Shown here: one piece after another, positions 7,837 to 17,300 of the stretch
How the letters are laid out: each line of letters opens with the position of its first letter
Position numbering within the stretch: the stretch's first letter is position 1
Source of the DNA: Bacteroidetes bacterium GWF2_35_48
GTDB lineage: Bacteria; Bacteroidota; Bacteroidia; Bacteroidales; GWF2-35-48
Assembly: GCA_001769125.1 (NCBI GenBank)
Contig: MEOG01000048.1
Location: 1-34,275, forward strand
Direction: 5' to 3'
DNA: 34,275 bases
Position numbers and translations under genes: made by a program
Notes under the pieces: generated by a model
The model's input: the letters and a program-made list of their open reading frames with translations, nothing else
The model's database searches: none
What the model was told of the DNA's origin: nothing

Positions 7837-9081
7837 TTATTTCTCTTTCGACCAGGCATCTCGCGACAATTCATAATTATAAATCAACCGGCCAAGATTT
7901 TTTAAAAAAGGCATGGCTACTGTCTTATATTCATATTTGTCGTTATTCAGAATTTCATCTTCATTCGTATAAATAACAGTGCTTAAAAAAAATTCAACTC
8001 CCTTGGTTGTATCGGTAATGTAAGCGCAGTCTACAGAAAAACCATAGGAAAGCCCTACAATATTATAAATCTTAATGTTCTCATTTATGATAGCCTTTTT
8101 ATCCCAACCGTAATAAAGATAATTCGTGTAGGTATTCCAGTATTTTTCTTTATTTTGAAACTTGGGTATTTCTGTTTCAGAAGGTTTTGCAGACAGGCAT
8201 TTCTTCAGGAACTCACGATCCTTTTCTTTAATACAAAATTGTTCTTCCTGCTTATAAAGCTGTGGATAAATCAAGCGAATCAGCATGTCGTGCGTATAAG
8301 AGAGGGGCATACTATTCGCGCTTGAAAAATCATGGGGTTCATCCAGAATTGTTTTTCCCTGCTTAAATTGCTTCCCGATTTTCATATCATGAAAAGGAGG
8401 CGAGAAATTTATGGAATTATATTCCGGCAACTGAGAAAACAAAGTGTCGTTATCTTTATTAAAAAAAACAAATCCATTTGTACATGAATTATCCAAAGAA
8501 TCGCAAGAAATAAATTTATTTACGATACGTGCATTTGAATACCCCAGTTCCCATAGCCGTTGATTAAGATATCTCTGACCTATAAAATCATAAATGCGGT
8601 TATAGGATTCATTATCGCTTAGGACAAGGGCTTTTAAAATATAATTTTCTATGGTTGGTATTGAATCAGAAGTCAGAGAGTCTTTTTTTAATTCAGAAAA
8701 GCATTTACACGAACCATCGAAACCAATTTTAGTGTCTTTGAAAACGCCATTTTGACTAAGGCTGTTAATTTTTTCTATAGCATGCAAAGAGGCTGCAAGC
8801 TTTACGGTACTTGCCGGGTAAAAATATTCTTCGGGTCTGTTACGATACGCAAAATGTTTTAAAGAAAGGTTCTTGTTTTTATCCCGGTTTATTTGTGTAT
8901 AAATAATCTGCACCCTGTATTTCTCAGGGTTATCAAGGATTTTTTTTAAATCTTTTGAACCTGTTTTCATTATTTTTTTTAGGAAAACAGTATCTGTAAT
9001 TGTACTATTTTGGGCATTTGCTGTGAATATCAGACAAAAAAGTATTGGAATAAACAATAAGTTCTGTAAAACAGGATGCAT
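7837..9081 (-). CDS. Exported serine hydrolase of the class A beta-lactamase-like fold
   Basis: This 414-residue protein has a signal peptide ending at TANAQ (about residue 23). It carries YPASTVK, the SxxK motif with nucleophile Ser91 and Lys94, and SDN at 155-157. The third motif, normally KTG, aligns as IVG at 341-343 in IVGLSYGFSVDCAYI, whose remaining pattern (YG...D.A.I) fits class A enzymes. The Lys of KTG is therefore missing. At about 390 mature residues it is longer than a typical class A beta-lactamase (about 265). I call it a periplasmic serine hydrolase of this fold; beta-lactam hydrolysis is uncertain and a role in peptidoglycan or peptide cleavage is possible. It is convergent with pepF and divergent from lpxK. 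Confidence 0.8.
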   Translation of the reverse strand: MHPVLQNLLFIPILFCLIFTANAQNSTITDTVFLKKIMKTGSKDLKKILDNPEKYRVQIIYTQINRDKNKNLSLKHFAYRNRPEEYFYPASTVKLAASLHAIEKINSLSQNGVFKDTKIGFDGSCKCFSELKKDSLTSDSIPTIENYILKALVLSDNESYNRIYDFIGQRYLNQRLWELGYSNARIVNKFISCDSLDNSCTNGFVFFNKDNDTLFSQLPEYNSINFSPPFHDMKIGKQFKQGKTILDEPHDFSSANSMPLSYTHDMLIRLIYPQLYKQEEQFCIKEKDREFLKKCLSAKPSETEIPKFQNKEKYWNTYTNYLYYGWDKKAIINENIKIYNIVGLSYGFSVDCAYITDTTKGVEFFLSTVIYTNEDEILNNDKYEYKTVAMPFLKNLGRLIYNYELSRDAWSKEK

Positions 9082-9168
9082 CTTTTGTTAAAGGTTTAAA
9101 ACAATAAAAGTACTAAATATTTCTTTATTCTGTATTATTGCCGTGAACATGAAAATCTATTAAAAAGC

Positions 9169-9202
9169 TGCAGGTTGCAAGTTGCAACCTGCAACCTGCA
9201 AC
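9169..9202. repeat. TGCAACC-type inverted and tandem repeat
   Basis: Twelve-base arms TGCAGGTTGCAA (9169-9180) and TTGCAACCTGCA (9182-9193) form a perfect inverted repeat around one base. The right arm continues as a tandem of the heptamer GCAACCT (9184-9202). It sits between the divergent serine hydrolase and lpxK genes and has no T-tract. It could be a protein-binding site or a dispersed genomic repeat; only one copy is in this window. Confidence 0.7.
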
Positions 9203-9245
9203 AAAAAATCAACTAAAAGCCAGCGACTTTATAATAAAATTTTTC

Positions 9246-9275
9246 TTGTTCATTTAATTATTTTTCATATATTTA
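9246..9275 (+). promoter_or_regulatory. Candidate lpxK promoter
   Basis: TTG (9246-9248), 19 bp and TATATTTA (9268-9275) approach the Bacteroidota -33/-7 pattern with one mismatch in the -7 box. The spacing to the GTG at 9306 is about 30 bp. Support is modest. Confidence 0.3.
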
Positions 9276-9305
9276 CAAACTTTTTCAACAAATTATTAAC
9301 AATTC

Positions 9306-10394
9306 GTGCAGAAAAAAAATTCTTTTGGCAGAGCCCTGATAATGTTCCCCCTATCCTTACTATTCGGGATTGTTATATGGTTTCGCAACAAACTGTACGA
9401 TTTAAAATTATGCCGGTCAAAAGAATTTGATGTTCCGGTAATTTCAGTTGGAAACATAACAGTTGGAGGAACAGGGAAAACACCCACGACGGAATATATT
9501 ATACGCCTTCTAAAAAATGAATTCACGGTTGCAACTTTAAGCAGAGGCTATAAAAGAAAAACCAAGGGTTTTATTCTTGCAACAGAAACTTCAACATCAA
9601 AGCAAATTGGCGACGAGCCAAAACAAATCAAACAAAAATTTCCTGAAATTTGTGTCGCTGTGTGCGAAAACAGGCTTACAGGAATTAATAAAATACAGAA
9701 AATACAGTCAAATGTTAATGTTATTCTTTTAGATGACGCTTTTCAGCATAGAAGAGTGATTCCCGGCGTTTCTATTTTACTTATTGATTACCATAGACCC
9801 ATATCGAAAGACAGCATGTTGCCCATGGGGACATTAAGAGAAAGTCCTCATCAGATGAAGCGCGCAAACATTATTCTTGTTACAAAGTGTCCAATAGAAA
9901 TGAAGCCCATTGAAAAAAGAATAATTGAAAAAGAGTTGCACTTATTTCCCTATCAGACTTTATATTTTACAACTATTAAATACGGAGCCATACATCCGGT
10001 TTTTGAAGCGGTTTCAAATATGAACATTTCAAAATCAAATTGTCTGCTGGTAACAGGAATTGCAAACGCAAAACCCTTAGTTGATCACGTTGCGAGTATT
10101 ACAAAAAATACGAACCACATTACATTTCCGGATCATTACGCCTATTCCCAAAAAGATCAGGAAGCGATAATCATGGCTTACAACCAGATGCCGGGAGATA
10201 ATAAAATAATTCTAACAACAGAAAAAGATGCTGTAAGATTCAGAGATTTTATGAATGTGAATGAGATTCTGATTGAAAAAATGTATTATATTCCCATCGA
10301 AATAGAATTTATGTATAATGATAATGATAGTTTTAACAAACAGATTTTAAATTATGTTAGATCAAATAAAAAGTACATCGGCTTTCGTTCTTGA
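9306..10394 (+). CDS. lpxK: Tetraacyldisaccharide 4'-kinase
   Basis: LpxK phosphorylates the 4' position of the lipid A precursor DS-1-P using ATP at the inner membrane, giving lipid IVA. The 362-residue product shows the membrane-associated N-terminal helix PLSLLFGIVIWFRNKLYD, the Walker A loop VGGTGKTP (residues 53-60) and the family motif LLDDAFQHRR. Length is within the family range. The start is a GTG at 9306; an in-frame ATG at 9342 would leave only two residues before the conserved PLSLLFG, so I prefer the GTG. Its 3' end overlaps the purine nucleoside phosphorylase gene by 41 bp, so the two are co-transcribed and probably translationally coupled. It shows the organism makes lipid A. 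Confidence 0.95.
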   Translation: MQKKNSFGRALIMFPLSLLFGIVIWFRNKLYDLKLCRSKEFDVPVISVGNITVGGTGKTPTTEYIIRLLKNEFTVATLSRGYKRKTKGFILATETSTSKQIGDEPKQIKQKFPEICVAVCENRLTGINKIQKIQSNVNVILLDDAFQHRRVIPGVSILLIDYHRPISKDSMLPMGTLRESPHQMKRANIILVTKCPIEMKPIEKRIIEKELHLFPYQTLYFTTIKYGAIHPVFEAVSNMNISKSNCLLVTGIANAKPLVDHVASITKNTNHITFPDHYAYSQKDQEAIIMAYNQMPGDNKIILTTEKDAVRFRDFMNVNEILIEKMYYIPIEIEFMYNDNDSFNKQILNYVRSNKKYIGFRS

Positions 10395-11163
10395 AAAAGC
10401 CGGCATACAGCCAGAGCTTGGCATTATTTTAGGAACCGGACTTGGCGGATTAGCCAAGGAAATTGATGTGAAATGCATCATAGATTATAACGAAATACCA
10501 GAATTTCCCGTGTCTACTGTTGAAGGGCATTTCGGGAAATTAATTTTTGGTGTATTAGGTGGAAAAAATGTTGTTGCCATGCAGGGACGGTTTCATTTTT
10601 ATGAAGGCTATTCCATTCAACAGGTAACATTTCCCGTACGCGTAATAAAATTTCTTGGCATCAAACATTTGTTCGTGTCCAATGCAAGTGGTGGTGTAAA
10701 TCCTGATTTTGAAATTGGCGACCTGATGATTATCAACGATCATATCAACTTAATTCCAAACCCGCTTATTGGAAAAAACAATCCTGAATTGGGCCCGCGT
10801 TTTCCGGACATGAGTAAAGCCTACGATAAAAACATTATTAAAAAAGCTATTGAAATCGCATCGAAACATTCTATTAAAGTCCATCAGGGAGTGTATTGCG
10901 CTACTACCGGACCAACTTTTGAAACACCTGCAGAATATAAGTATTTCAGAGTAATCGGCAGCGATGCAGTGGGAATGTCTACAGCACCGGAAGTTGTTGT
11001 TGCGCACCACATGGGCATTCCGGTTTTTGCAATTTCAATTATTACAGATCTTGGTGTTCCCGGAAAAATTGTGGAAGTATCTCATGAAGACGTGCAGAGT
11101 GTTGCAGCTGCAGCAGAGAAAAAAATGACTCTGATAATGAAAGAACTTATTCAGACTCTTTAA
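10354..11163 (+). CDS. Purine nucleoside phosphorylase (trimeric type)
   Basis: This cytoplasmic enzyme splits purine nucleosides with phosphate to free base and ribose-1-phosphate, feeding purine salvage. The 269-residue protein has the family motifs GIILGTGLGGL (23-33), VEGHFG (56-61, phosphate loop), VSNASGGVNP (108-117), TGPTFETPAEY (185-195, with Glu190 matching the purine-contacting Glu) and GMSTAPE (207-213). The position that is Asn in mammalian and Bacillus enzymes (ITN) is Asp232 here (IITD), which may shift base specificity. It begins inside the end of lpxK in another frame. No clear terminator follows in the 297-bp gap to the next, convergent gene. Confidence 0.94.
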   Translation: MLDQIKSTSAFVLEKAGIQPELGIILGTGLGGLAKEIDVKCIIDYNEIPEFPVSTVEGHFGKLIFGVLGGKNVVAMQGRFHFYEGYSIQQVTFPVRVIKFLGIKHLFVSNASGGVNPDFEIGDLMIINDHINLIPNPLIGKNNPELGPRFPDMSKAYDKNIIKKAIEIASKHSIKVHQGVYCATTGPTFETPAEYKYFRVIGSDAVGMSTAPEVVVAHHMGIPVFAISIITDLGVPGKIVEVSHEDVQSVAAAAEKKMTLIMKELIQTL

Positions 11164-11460
11164 AGAATAATCCCTTTTCAAATGCCCCGTGCTTGATTTT
11201 CTGCAAACAAAGAAAATCTATCACGATTTTTTTATTAAGAATGCTTAATATATAAATCTATATTACGTTTTAATAGAATAGAAAAAAACCAAATTATTCG
11301 CAAAGACTGTAGGTGGAAAGACTTGCTCTTTTAAATAAGAAGCGATGAAAGATTTGTATGATAGTTGTGAGCTTTTAAATGTGCAAGTATGAGTTGGTGG
11401 CTGTTTCTATCTTTATGAAACTATTTCAAATTTTCGTTTTCTTTATTGGAAACACAAATT
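11164..11460. other. Intergenic stretch between convergent genes
   Basis: These 297 bp separate the 3' ends of the phosphorylase gene and the YfhO-family gene. I see no reading frame with a plausible product, no strong hairpin with a T-tract and no RNA gene. Confidence 0.5.
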
Positions 11461-14115
11461 CTATTTTTTATTTTGCCGTTTTGTTTTTCTCCTTTCAAAA
11501 ATTATAGCACCTAAAACAAATAATATTAGGAAGCCAGACCCTGCATAAGAAATTTTTCTTCCCATTAAATAGGAGTTTGGTTCAAATTTAAACTCTATTT
11601 TATGATTTCCTTTTGGTATATTCATCGCTCTTAAAACATAATTTGCTTTGAAGTATTCAGATTTATTACCGTCAATATAAACATTCCAGCCCTTATCATA
11701 GTATATTTCAGAAAAAACTGCGAATTGGTCAATTTGCGAAGATGTTGTATAAACAAGATGATTGGGTTTATATGCAGTTAATTTAATTATCGCAGTAGAA
11801 TCAAATTTAAAATTTTGAGTTTTATCCTTGTTTCTTTCACTTACTATAGCTGTGTTTTTATCTAATTGTTTTAAAAATAATATTTCTTCATCGGCATTTT
11901 TAGCATACTGTATTTGTTTTACAAACCAGGCATTACCATAATAAAAAGGATTTTCAATAGGTGGCACTGAAGGGTTATAAATAATATATTTCGTATTTAG
12001 CATATTTAAAACCGGCATGCTATCTGATAGCAATTTGCTAACACGTTCTAAGGTTGGTTTACTTTTCAGAACATTATAAATTCGTTCGTATTCTTCTTTT
12101 AAATAAAAATCCCATAATTCCTGATATCTTTTAAGTTTTGCACCATGATAGCCTCCTATTGATTTATGATAATATGATATTTCACTATTTGCAAAAGGAT
12201 TATCTAAAGTGAGAACTCTATAGTTTGTTGCAAAATTTAGTTCCCTGAAAATTATTTTTTCTTTTTCATTCTGATATTCTTCTGCATTAAATTTACTGCG
12301 GTTTTGAATATTGTTTACTTCCTTATCAATTATTTGCTTTAGTTCAGAGGATGCATTGATTTCTTTTTTTAAAATTTCCTTGTCTGCAACGGAGGCTTTA
12401 AACGGGTTGTCGTGTTTATAAGAATCTTCCCAGTAAACATATTTTGCATTATTTTTTTCGTTGTTGAAATACCGCTTGTTTACAGTCCATAAATCAATAA
12501 TTACAATAATTCCCAAAATTACATAAAATACATTTGGTTTAATTTTTTTTAGAATTGCAAAATACAATAAACATGAAGTAACGATAATAAATAAAAGGCT
12601 TCGGATGCAATCTGCCTTAAAGATACTTATCCTGACATTGATTAACTCATTTTTAATTTCGTTTATTTGCAGAATCGTTTTGGGGTTATTTTGATAGGCG
12701 CTTAATTGATTATTGATATCTGCCATCTCCCGATAACTGAGGAAATCAAACCATGCCGTTGGTACAATATAAAACAAAACAAATATTGAGCTTATGCCTG
12801 CCGAAACAATTAAGAATTTTTTCTTGTTAATTTCTTCTGATAATAATTTCTTTAATAACAATATTCCAAGCAGAGGTAGAGAAATTTGAACTAAGACAAG
12901 CATCATTTTTGTATCTCTGAATTTATTAAACATTGGTGCATATTGTATAAATAAATCCAAAACACTGCTATACTTCCACGATAAAACTATTGACAAAATT
13001 GAAATGCTAAATAATGCCCATTTTATTTTATCTGAAACGAAAAACATTCCTAACACAAATAATAAGAAAATTGTAGCTCCGTAATAAAAAGAACCACCAG
13101 AATAATCTTGTTCTCCCCAATAAGTAGAAAATTGTGCTATCGAATTTCTATAATTTGGATTTACTTGCTCAATTAATTCATTGTTATTGCCAATAGCCCC
13201 ACTTGATCCGCCTTTAACGTTAGGAAATACAGAAGCCCAGGCTTCACCATAACCCATACTGTATTCTTTAATGTAATTACTACTCAATGCATCAACCGTT
13301 GTACTTCCGCCTGAATTTTGATTAGATATTGTTAATTCTGATTTTCCACGCATTGTGTCTTTTCCATATTCATAAGTAGATATTAGATTTGAAAATGCAG
13401 GTAATACTCCAATAACTCCTGAAAGAATAAGAATAGCGGAAATCTTAAAAAACTTTGTCAATAAATGATTTTTCCAAAAAATGTAAAATTCGACTAATAA
13501 AATAGCAAGTAAAAAATAAATAAAATAATAAGTGATTTGAAGATGGTTTGATGATAATTGTAAACAAACAAAAATACTTAATAAAGCAGCCCCGATCAGA
13601 ACATTTTTTCTATATGAATAAATTACACTGCCTATTAATGGTGGAATAAAAGACAAAGCATGTACTTTAGAATAATGACCTGATGCCATGTATAAAATAT
13701 TATAAGATGATAAGCCAAATGCTATAGACCCTATAATTGCCAGCCAGGAATTAACATTAAAGCACAATAATAAAATATAAAATCCGATCATTAAAATAAA
13801 CAAGTAGCCTATGGGTCTTGGAATTATTTTTAGAATTAAATTTTTGACTGAGTCAATTAAATTAGAATTATCAGTACTGATTTGATAAGCTGGCATACCG
13901 CTGAACATTGAATTTGTCCATAAGGGTTCTTCTTCATATTTCGCCCTGAAATCAACAATCTCCTTACTCATCCCTAAAAAATTCCCAATATCATATTGCT
14001 TGGGTTGATAACCGGATATTTGAGGAGCAAAGAAAATTGCACTGATAGATAAAAAAATAAGAATGGCAATAATATGAGGTAATGCGACCTTTAAATTAAA
14101 TAATTTCTTTTCCAT
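11461..14115 (-). CDS. YfhO-family polytopic membrane protein
   Basis: With the ATG at 14115 the protein has 884 residues. An N-terminal transmembrane helix and the loop with GMPAYQIST are followed by about a dozen hydrophobic segments up to residue ~560. A hydrophilic domain (about 570-845) ends in a beta-rich part with YYDKGWNVYIDGN and PKGNHKIEFKFEPNSY. A last transmembrane helix and a basic tail (FERRKTKRQNKK) complete it. This is the layout of the bacterial YfhO family, related to GT-C glycosyltransferases and tied in Firmicutes to glycosylation of lipoteichoic acid; the substrate here is unknown. The frame extends to 14166, but a perfect -7 box (14133-14140) lies inside that extension, so the shorter start is preferred. 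Confidence 0.88.
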   Translation of the reverse strand: MEKKLFNLKVALPHIIAILIFLSISAIFFAPQISGYQPKQYDIGNFLGMSKEIVDFRAKYEEEPLWTNSMFSGMPAYQISTDNSNLIDSVKNLILKIIPRPIGYLFILMIGFYILLLCFNVNSWLAIIGSIAFGLSSYNILYMASGHYSKVHALSFIPPLIGSVIYSYRKNVLIGAALLSIFVCLQLSSNHLQITYYFIYFLLAILLVEFYIFWKNHLLTKFFKISAILILSGVIGVLPAFSNLISTYEYGKDTMRGKSELTISNQNSGGSTTVDALSSNYIKEYSMGYGEAWASVFPNVKGGSSGAIGNNNELIEQVNPNYRNSIAQFSTYWGEQDYSGGSFYYGATIFLLFVLGMFFVSDKIKWALFSISILSIVLSWKYSSVLDLFIQYAPMFNKFRDTKMMLVLVQISLPLLGILLLKKLLSEEINKKKFLIVSAGISSIFVLFYIVPTAWFDFLSYREMADINNQLSAYQNNPKTILQINEIKNELINVRISIFKADCIRSLLFIIVTSCLLYFAILKKIKPNVFYVILGIIVIIDLWTVNKRYFNNEKNNAKYVYWEDSYKHDNPFKASVADKEILKKEINASSELKQIIDKEVNNIQNRSKFNAEEYQNEKEKIIFRELNFATNYRVLTLDNPFANSEISYYHKSIGGYHGAKLKRYQELWDFYLKEEYERIYNVLKSKPTLERVSKLLSDSMPVLNMLNTKYIIYNPSVPPIENPFYYGNAWFVKQIQYAKNADEEILFLKQLDKNTAIVSERNKDKTQNFKFDSTAIIKLTAYKPNHLVYTTSSQIDQFAVFSEIYYDKGWNVYIDGNKSEYFKANYVLRAMNIPKGNHKIEFKFEPNSYLMGRKISYAGSGFLILFVLGAIIFERRKTKRQNKK

Positions 14116-14132
14116 GTAGATTGATTTTTTCG

Positions 14133-14140
14133 CAAAAATA
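14133..14140 (-). promoter_or_regulatory. -7 box of the YfhO-family gene
   Basis: The minus strand reads TATTTTTG, an exact TAnnTTTG match, 17 bp before the ATG at 14115. This implies a very short leader, and it excludes the upstream in-frame ATG at 14166. No -33 TTTG is seen. Confidence 0.4.
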
Positions 14141-14332
14141 TAAAAAAGAGTATAAATTATGCCCACATAAACTATTTATTGTGCGGGTTTGAATACTTAA
14201 ATTTGATTCCTTCTTTGTTATTAAATGACTTTTTAAAATAGTGTAATTTAAATTTTGTATTTAATTTTAATATTATGGTTTTCACTCCGACAGAAAGCTT
14301 ACTAAAAAATATAATAAGGAAACACTAACTAT

Positions 14333-14365
14333 AAAAAAGGCCGCCCCAACAGGACAGCCCTTTTT
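14333..14365 (-). terminator. Terminator of the Ig-repeat T9SS protein gene
   Basis: On the minus strand AAAGG(G)CTGTCC pairs with GGGCGGCCTTT over 11 bp, with one bulged G and two G-T pairs. The loop is TGTTG and a run of T follows (TTTTTTATAG). It starts 17 bp after the stop codon at 14382. Confidence 0.75.
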
Positions 14366-14381
14366 ACTATTATCATTATTA

Positions 14382-17300
14382 TTATTTCTGTAAAATAATT
14401 TGTTTCACAACCTGTTTGCTTTCTTTTATTCTTACAAAATAAGTTCCGTCAGACAGCTGTGTTAAATTCATTTGGTGCATTGAATTGTTGATTTTTTCGA
14501 CCATTACAACTTTTCCGATTATATCAAGCAATTCTATCGTTTGTCCTTTTGCTCCTGCAATAGAAATCATCCCCTGATTGGGATTTGGATATATATCTAT
14601 ACTGATTTTATTGGTTTCTGTAATATCAAGACAGGGATCAACAGTTATAACAATTGCATCTGTTCCCTGACATGTACCATTTGTTACTGTTACACTGTAA
14701 GAATAAATGCCGACATCTAAAGCTGAACCGTTAACCGCCAGTGTTTGTGAAGTGCTGCCTCCTGTCCATAAATAACTTGCACCTGCGTTTCCTGCATCAA
14801 GAACGAGGCTTCCGCTTGGGCAAATGGTTGTGTCTGCTCCGAGATTAATTACAGGAATCGTATTGATAACAACTTCCACTTCTGCTTCTGCTGTGCCGCA
14901 GGAATTTATAGAGAGAATATAATAAGTTCCACTTACGGCTATGGCTGCGGGATTTGAAACAACTGTTCCAACAGTATCTGAATAGAAAAATGTCATATCT
15001 CCGGTATTGACCAGAATAACTGCCTGTGATGTTATATCAACAGTAGTTGCGCAGACAGGAGCAGGATCAGCAATCGTCAGAACAGGAATATCGTTAACTG
15101 TAATTGTTATTGCAGAAGAAGAATTCGAGCAATTATTTGCATTCATAACCTCAACTGTAAAATCACCGCTTTCATCTACTGAATAGGTTTCAGAAATTGC
15201 GCCTGAAATTGCTGTAGTTCCATTATACCATTGGTAAGAATAGGAAGGATCGCTCGTTGCTGAAAGTGTAACAGAGCCACCTTCGCAGAATGTTGTTGTG
15301 CCTCCTGCTGAAATTGTTACAACAGGAAGGTTGCTTACTGTAACTGTTACAGCCGTTGATGTTGCTGAGCAATTATTTTCAGAAACTTCAACCGTGTAAT
15401 TTCCTTCAATACTTGCATTAATTGAAACCGAAGTTTCACCGTTTATCGGAGTATTATCAAGATACCACTGATAGGTCAGGTTCGCTCCTGTAGTAGCATT
15501 AATCTGAACACTTTCTCCCGCACAAATAGATGTAGAACCAACAGGTGTAGCGGTGGCAGTTGGAATTGCAGTTACTGTAACTACTACAGGAATTGTCGTT
15601 GCCACACAAGTATTTGCTCCTGTAACTTCAACCGAATAGCTCCCGCTTGCATTAGCTGAATAAGTATTATTCGTTTCTACTGTAATAAGTGTTGTTCCTT
15701 CATACCATTGATACGTAAAAGATACATCATTTGTCGCAGTTAATATAACACTTCCGCCCTGACAGAATGATAGATTTCCGTCGGCAGTAACCGTTACATT
15801 TGGTAATGCATTTATAGTTATTGTTTGTACTGTAGACACTGCCGTGCAACCGTTTTCAGTTACTTCAACGGTATAATCGCCCTGTGTTTCTGCTGTAAGC
15901 GAACCAGTTGTTGCGCCATTGATTGCATTTCCATCAAGATACCATTGATAGCTAAATCCCGCTCCTGTATTAGCATCCAATTGTACGCTTTCGCCATCAC
16001 AAAATGTAGTTGAACCAGCAGGCGTAATTGTAGCAACAGCAGTACCGCTGGCACTAACAGTTATCGAATTTGATAAATTTGCACATGAATTACCGTCTGT
16101 AATTTCAACGGTGTAATCGCCGCTTGTGTTTACAACCAATGAGTCGTTTGTTGCAGCACCTATTGGAATAAGTCCATTATACCACTGATAAGAATAATTA
16201 CTGTTTTCTGTTGCAACAAGCAGTACGGTTTCGCTACCGCAGATAGTTGTTGAACCAATAGCTGTAATATTAATAACGGATTGCGCATTCATTGAAAGCG
16301 TTTCTGTGGTTGATGTATTTTCACATAAATTTGCATCCGTAATTTCAACAGAATAATCGCCTGCTACTGTTACATAATATTCGTTAGCTGTTGCGCTGTT
16401 AATAGCTGTCGTTCCGCTATACCATTGATAATTCAAACCTGCGCCTGCATTTGTAGAAAGCAACACACTGTCTCCTTCACAGAACGTATTTGCAGCAGCG
16501 GTTATGCTTGCAACAGGGAGTAAATTAACGGTAACAACAACCGGAGATGATGTTCCTGTACAGTTACCAGCATTCGTTACTTCAACAGTATAGCTACCGG
16601 CAGTATTTGCATCGTATAAATTTGTTGTTGCGCCAGTAATGGGCGATGCATCTACGTACCATTGGAAGGATGTTCCGGTTTCATTTGTGCTGAGATTGAT
16701 TGAGCCACCTGCGCAGAAAGAAGCCGAAGTTCCATAAGTGATTATCGGTGCAGGAGTTGGATTAACTGTAGTTGTAATATTACTGCTGACACTTGTACAT
16801 GCGCCTTCAACTGCTTCAACGTAAACTACGTCTCCATTGGCAAGCTGGCTTGTTGTAAATGTATTCAGCGGATGATTGATGCTTCCCTGAGATACACTGT
16901 TAATAAAAAACTCATAAGTTCCGGAGCTTGTTCCTGTTGCAGTAAATATTACGCTTTCTCCTGCACAAATAATATTTGCAGCAGCAGAGCTGGCAATGTT
17001 AACGGTTGCACCCGGGTCGCTTAATGTATGACTGAATGTTGTTTCGCAATCATTATTTGTTACTGAAACAACATAAGTTCCTGCGCTTAAATTTGTTATC
17101 GAAGAGGTGGTTTGAAAATTACTCCATGTGTAAGTCCATGCAACATTATCCGTAACACTTATTGCGCCGTCTGTAGCACCGCATACTGTTGGCGCAGTTT
17201 CGCTGACAAGGCTTACAACGGGATAAGTATTAATAGTAACAGTATAAGTGCCGCTTGCTGTTCCCGTACAAGTATTTGCTGTTACAGAAGTAAGCGTGTA

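Noticed and set aside
7837-9081. Antibiotic-resistance beta-lactamase
   Set aside because: SxxK and SDN are present but KTG is missing and the length is atypical; the fold can be named, the resistance role cannot.
11164-11460. Possible RNA gene in the gap
   Set aside because: No cloverleaf, known RNA motif or terminator pair could be found by eye.
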